NCBI RefSeq assembly: GCF_014773245.1
Contig: NZ_JACWMX010000001.1
Coordinates: 744,001-808,000 of the forward strand
Direction: 5' to 3'
Length of the DNA: 64,000 bases
DNA from: Mucilaginibacter glaciei
Lineage (GTDB): Bacteria > Bacteroidota > Bacteroidia > Sphingobacteriales > Sphingobacteriaceae
The notes below the pieces were generated by a model. The model saw nothing but the letters and a program-made list of their open reading frames with translations, searched no databases and was not told the origin of the DNA. Positions 62,201 through 64,000 of the stretch are shown here, piece by piece. Numbering within the stretch: position 1 is the first letter of the stretch; every line of letters begins with the position of its first letter. The position numbers and the translations under genes are program-made.

Positions 62201-64000
62201 GCAATGTTTATCAATTTAAATGGAGTATCACATCATCAGCCACCTGTGCGCCGAGCAGCAATATTGTAACGGTTACCGATGCTGCCGAAACCGTTGGTGG
62301 TATACTTAGCGGGGCATCTACCGTATGCGCAGGCAATAACGTGGGTGCCATTGTACTTGCCGGGCAAACCGGTGCTGTATTACGTTGGGAATCATCTATT
62401 GATGGTGGTACAACCTGGATACAGATAGCCAACGGCACCAATATTTTAAACTACCTCAATTTAATACAAACTACCCAATACCGTGCAGTTGTACAAAATT
62501 CGGTGTGTAGTATCAAAGTTTCTGCATTAGCAACTATTACAGTAAACCCGCCGGCTGTTATAGCTGCGGCAGGGAGTGATTTTACGGCCTGTAATGCAGC
62601 TGTAATTACTTTGACGGGTAATTCCCCCTCTCCTTTTACCGGGGTGTGGACCCAAACGGGCGGCCCGGCAGTAATTATTGTCAACCCGTCCAGCGCGCAA
62701 ACACAAGTAAAGGGGCTTTTAGGTGGCAACATTTACAAATTCACCTGGACGATAAAGGGATTACCTCCCTGCGCAGATAACGGCGATGAAATAATTGTAA
62801 CGAATACAAAAGATGTTACTGCGGCATTTACCGCTAACAGATCTTCAGGTTGCGGGCCGCAAACAATTACTTTTACCAATACTTCAACCTCTTTAACGGG
62901 TACAACCTTCGCCTGGGATTTTGGTGACGGTACGCCGCCATCGGCAGCTGTAAGCCCCATACATACTTTTGCCGCCCGTACAGATGGTAAAGAAGCCGTA
63001 TATAACGTAACCCTAAACATTGTAGGGAACTGTGTGCCGCACCCTCCCGCTACTCTTGCCGTTAGTATAAGCCCCTTAGTGCCCGTGGCGGCTATCTTGC
63101 CCGACGATTTAAATGGATGTGGTGCTTTTGTGCTAAACGTTCAAAATGCATCGCCGGGGAACAACCCTCAGTACGATTTTTATTTATATAGGGGTGCCAC
63201 TTTGGTGCAGCACATCGTTAAAACTGATAAAACAGATGCTACATTTAACGCCATTAGTGTAAGTGTGATTACCAATTACAGGCTTTATATGGTTGTTACA
63301 GATAAGTGTGGCACCACTGCTAAAACTACCGATATCCCCATCACCATATCGCCTGCCAGTTTTAGGCCACAAACTTTTGTCAAAAACAGCGTTAACCGCG
63401 GATGCGCGCCGTTTAGTGCAACGTTTGTAAACAATTCATCGGGTGGCGATACTTTCGCTTACAACATTTATGATGCCGCCAATAAACTGATTGAAACACT
63501 GCCGGCGAGCAAGGCCGACTTTAATTATGTATTCGCTAATGTTGGTACATATTATGTTACCTTAAGCGGGACAGATTATTGCACCACGCTGGAGTCGACC
63601 CCTAAAGTTAGAATCGATGTTTTTTCTACACCGCAGCCCAACTTTAAACCCGATGTTACTATTGGTTGTACACATTTAAAGGTAACTTTTACCAACTTAA
63701 CAACGGCCGATGCCGCAACCCCTGCCTCTTCATTAGTGTACGACTGGGATTTTGGCGACGGTACCCATTCCTCGGCTTATAACCCGGCACCGCATACTTA
63801 CGGGTTTGGCAATTCGCCTTACACGGTGACGCTTACAGTAACAAATTCATCGAGCTTGTGCACAAACGTAGCCGTAAAAAGCAATTTAATTACCGTAAAC
63901 AGCCCTCCCAACGTGGCGTTTACTGCCAAGCAGGGCCTGGTTACCGAGATCCCTAACTACAGGTTTGATTTTGTAGACCAAACAATTGGTACGCCGGTTG
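59284..64000 (+). CDS. Giant secreted PKD-repeat protein, 5' part (runs off the right edge)
   Basis: From ATG 59284 the frame is open to the end of the window (1572 complete codons), so the stop and C-terminus are missing. A signal peptide (FFLVLICFSFCSATYGQ) is followed by an unusual N-terminal region with NLYLSD and then many beta-sandwich repeats. PKD signatures are seen as WDFGDG at residues about 1211-1216 and 1488-1493, with SDFTACNAAVITLTGN, GPDAQICNTPIYTL and AGPDQTICEGSIATL repeat starts. Cys pairs occur at regular places. The layout is that of gliding-motility (SprB-like) or T9SS-secreted adhesins, which carry a C-terminal sorting domain; that end is not visible. Surface adhesion is the likely role. 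Confidence 0.88.
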   Translation, partial: MVKNFTKNLFFLVLICFSFCSATYGQTITIQNFDIGPYGPGSTISAPFHLNNASGCLNSTNIFNLYLSDATGDFTSETLIGSYTSFYGSFVNGIIPSTAPAGVAYRVRIKTTNPGSTSAASAPFAIGVLSGTTASVSSSSVNTANPEVFGACLGAANEAYSFINKSTSGTLAAPATVNFYNELAQADEGTFPLNKTFNAKTAHYTVFVKAISATGVVGTKSYLLMNNVINNSFGASGSTTVCLSGGNSLTYNVDITSANGIQNNYPGLTYQVSWGDGGRPDTYTLCDIVNGSGKISHLYLTSSCGLLVNGQANVFEVDLQPISSFCGKVVTQVTGYAKVLAPPLNRFIVPPAACVNTPVTIQNISTAGQDPNSTTLDCQNINGRYTWSVDGNPIYTDYDIRQPFVYPFTTVGTHNITLRLQNTNGLCAAPDLEKTICVQNTPVSDFNFTSTTTCVGSALTPVNTSTNPTTCVVNPYRWTVTGPAPVTYGSGTDATSAIPNFIFSLPGTYNVVLEIIAPGCGTITSAAKTVTVNSSPIASLSPDITLCGNGGTFTFDTNPSVTRSILAGTINTLPTTYLWTVTSSNGGTYTFTGGTNANSRFPQIIFDNYASYNVTVVHTNNCGSATASQNITFQPAPNVNAGPDQTICEGSIATLAATVSGTITSQQWVGGTGTFSPDRNTLNATYTPSAAEITAGKALLTLRVTTPVPAPCNSIDDNIVINITKKDNVTSPATQIVCNGQNFNYIITATNPLTTFAWTTALTSGSASGFGASGSGSVINDLINNNHPTTDAVVTYKIVPTTAGCPGNTFTLTVSVKALPLITATVANPVICSNQPAGITFNSNQTGTTYIWSSVASAGISGNSTQTVATGTGSIQDLLTNTGTAPGTVTYSITPLNSICASAPITVSITVLPAPITSVPGPDAQICNTPIYTLQGNNPVPGTGKWTLVSGQTGVVFSDDTKPNATVSGLLPGNVYQFKWSITSSATCAPSSNIVTVTDAAETVGGILSGASTVCAGNNVGAIVLAGQTGAVLRWESSIDGGTTWIQIANGTNILNYLNLIQTTQYRAVVQNSVCSIKVSALATITVNPPAVIAAAGSDFTACNAAVITLTGNSPSPFTGVWTQTGGPAVIIVNPSSAQTQVKGLLGGNIYKFTWTIKGLPPCADNGDEIIVTNTKDVTAAFTANRSSGCGPQTITFTNTSTSLTGTTFAWDFGDGTPPSAAVSPIHTFAARTDGKEAVYNVTLNIVGNCVPHPPATLAVSISPLVPVAAILPDDLNGCGAFVLNVQNASPGNNPQYDFYLYRGATLVQHIVKTDKTDATFNAISVSVITNYRLYMVVTDKCGTTAKTTDIPITISPASFRPQTFVKNSVNRGCAPFSATFVNNSSGGDTFAYNIYDAANKLIETLPASKADFNYVFANVGTYYVTLSGTDYCTTLESTPKVRIDVFSTPQPNFKPDVTIGCTHLKVTFTNLTTADAATPASSLVYDWDFGDGTHSSAYNPAPHTYGFGNSPYTVTLTVTNSSSLCTNVAVKSNLITVNSPPNVAFTAKQGLVTEIPNYRFDFVDQTIGTPV

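Noticed and set aside
60474..63372. Several minus-strand ORFs inside the PKD gene
   Set aside because: They are shadows of the plus-strand open frame that runs to the window end with a signal peptide and PKD motifs.
1..64000. CRISPR arrays, tRNA and rRNA genes, prophage, transposases
   Set aside because: No regular spaced direct repeats, no cloverleaf and no transposase or phage protein was recognised on either strand.

Overview
The window is a chromosomal segment of a Bacteroidota bacterium, most likely family Sphingobacteriaceae (Mucilaginibacter or Pedobacter type). The signs are moderate GC, Bacteroidota promoters (TTG, about 20 nt, TAnnTTTG), weak Shine-Dalgarno sequences, arginine synthesis through a transcarbamylase of the acetyl/succinylornithine type, an OmpA protein with thrombospondin-3 repeats, a giant PKD-repeat secreted protein, and dispersed palindromic repeats of the type seen in these genomes. 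The assignment rests on recognition; no database search was run.

Layout. 1-6 kb: the 3' part of an aspartate kinase gene, a Tat-exported sugar isomerase-like protein, a TfoX-N protein, a GAF histidine kinase, a DUF4174 protein, and an SDR oxidoreductase with a frameshifted AraC regulator. 6-9.6 kb: a compact ethanolamine operon (permease, EutB, EutC). 10-16 kb: a sphingomyelin-synthase-like membrane enzyme, a periplasmic GH37 trehalase, a Tat-exported beta-propeller, a possible glycosyltransferase, DUF92 and DUF4112 proteins. 16-25 kb: a TPR lipoprotein histidine kinase, an amidase, pirin, a degenerate receiver protein, an AraC regulator, a frameshifted NTF2-like gene and a secreted S9 peptidase. 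25-33.6 kb: ribosomal proteins L21 and L27 (L27 with a long Ala-rich tail), a dicarboxylate symporter, an ECF sigma factor with a membrane partner, DNA polymerase IV, a 2H phosphoesterase, a YpdA reductase and the SRP RNA gene.

33.8-36.4 kb: a LacI regulator facing myo-inositol oxygenase, with a LacI-type operator upstream of the oxygenase, and a second 2H phosphoesterase. 36.4-43.2 kb: an arginine operon with overlapping ArgR-like palindromes on its promoter, a possible Arg-rich leader peptide, argA-like GNAT, a four-helix-bundle (23S IVS-type) cassette bounded by exact 19-bp inverted repeats, argG, a cupin, argC, argD, the transcarbamylase gene and paiB. 43-47.6 kb: a Na+/H+ antiporter, NDH-2, then argB and proC. 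47.6-59 kb: a second S9 peptidase, gpmA, an acetate-uptake family protein, an AHSA1 protein, OmpA, a maleylpyruvate-isomerase-N protein, osmC-metZ, small proteins and an SpmA/SpmB fusion. From 59.28 kb a secreted multi-PKD protein runs off the right edge.

The best candidates for new biology are the IVS-like hairpin cassette inside the arg mRNA, the putative arginine leader peptide and operators upstream, the transcarbamylase with Val at its specificity position 90, the sphingomyelin-synthase-like enzyme, and the finding that every convergent gene junction longer than 30 bp carries a different inverted-repeat element. Two genes are broken by single-base frameshifts, which may be real mutations or assembly errors. 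No tRNA, rRNA, CRISPR array, prophage or transposase was seen.
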